A DNA stretch of 6,865 bases. Origin: Treponema sp. GTDB taxonomy: Bacteria; Spirochaetota; Spirochaetia; Treponematales; Breznakiellaceae. The translations under genes and the position numbers were made by a program. Below, in pieces: positions 6,800-6,865 of the stretch. Location: contig JAITNU010000136.1 of the NCBI GenBank assembly GCA_031290325.1, positions 1 through 6,865 on the forward strand, read 5' to 3'. Position 1 is the first letter of the stretch. Every line of letters starts with the position of its first letter. The notes below the pieces were generated by a model. The model had not been told where the DNA came from, ran no database searches, and was given only the letters and a program-made list of their open reading frames with translations.

Positions 6800-6831
6800 A
6801 TGCCCCCACCAGCCGGGACGGCAGGGGGCAT
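6800..6831 (+). repeat. Strong GC-rich inverted repeat downstream of the caspase/FGE-like gene
   Basis: ATGCCCCC (6800-6807) pairs perfectly with GGGGGCAT (6824-6831). Inside it GCCG (6812-6815) pairs with CGGC (6819-6822) around GGA. An outer GCTGC (6789-6793) can pair with GCAGC (6833-6837). No T-tract follows, so it is not a standard Rho-independent terminator. It may stabilise the transcript end, or act as a cruciform near the candidate VR. The rest of 6762-6865 shows no gene. Confidence 0.55.
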
Positions 6832-6865
6832 AGCAGCACGGGAGGGCGAGCAGGAATGGGGGATT

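Noticed and set aside
6466..6831. 121-codon minus-strand open frame spanning the end of the caspase/FGE-like gene
   Set aside because: Low-complexity Arg/Ser/Pro composition with no recognisable motif; it is antisense to the conserved FGE-like domain.
6800..6831. Hairpin interpreted as a Rho-independent terminator
   Set aside because: The stem is strong but it is followed by TAGCAGCACG-like sequence with no T-tract; kept only as an inverted repeat.

Overview
The window looks like a piece of a spirochaete chromosome, most likely a Treponema with moderate to high GC such as those of the termite gut. This is inferred from protein content: a large DUF4954 protein of a type I remember mainly from spirochaetes and Bacteroidetes, an exported protein ending in a formylglycine-generating-enzyme-like (FGE-sulfatase) domain of a style common in treponemes, and a clostridial/spirochaetal type of Crp/Fnr regulator. 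No rRNA, tRNA, CRISPR array or transposase is visible. Coding density is high.

Left part (1-1942, + strand): the 3' two thirds of mnmG, a tRNA wobble-uridine modification gene cut by the window edge. It runs into a Crp/Fnr-family regulator through a 4-base ATGA stop/start overlap. The two are probably one transcription unit with coupled translation. Only 12 bases separate the regulator from the convergent operon that follows.

Middle part (1955-4707, - strand): a two-gene operon read right to left. The first gene is an AMMECR1-domain protein, and the second is a 735-residue DUF4954 protein with a left-handed beta-helix-like (hexapeptide-repeat-like) core. They also share an ATGA overlap. Neither has a firmly known biochemical function. 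The usual Memo and radical-SAM partners of bacterial AMMECR1 are not in this window.

Divergent intergenic region (4708-4862): it carries a near-consensus extended -10 sigma-70-type promoter for the rightward gene and a weaker candidate promoter for the leftward operon, with short repeats between them.

Right part (4863-6761, + strand): the most interesting gene, encoding an exported 632-residue protein. It has a signal peptide, a caspase-like peptidase domain with intact His and Cys, a fibronectin type III domain, and a C-terminal FGE-sulfatase/C-type-lectin-fold domain that lacks the FGE catalytic cysteines. The last ~40 codons resemble the variable region (VR) of a diversity-generating retroelement (DGR): conserved GGSW...GFRLA framing, many codons that adenine-only changes could derive from AAC/AAT, a sharp rise in GC, and strong inverted repeats just past the stop codon. 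No reverse transcriptase, accessory gene or template repeat lies in the window, so the DGR reading is a hypothesis. If right, the locus encodes a hypervariable ligand-binding domain joined to a caspase-like protease: a diversifiable sensor or effector. The final 104 bases (6762-6865) hold no supportable gene.
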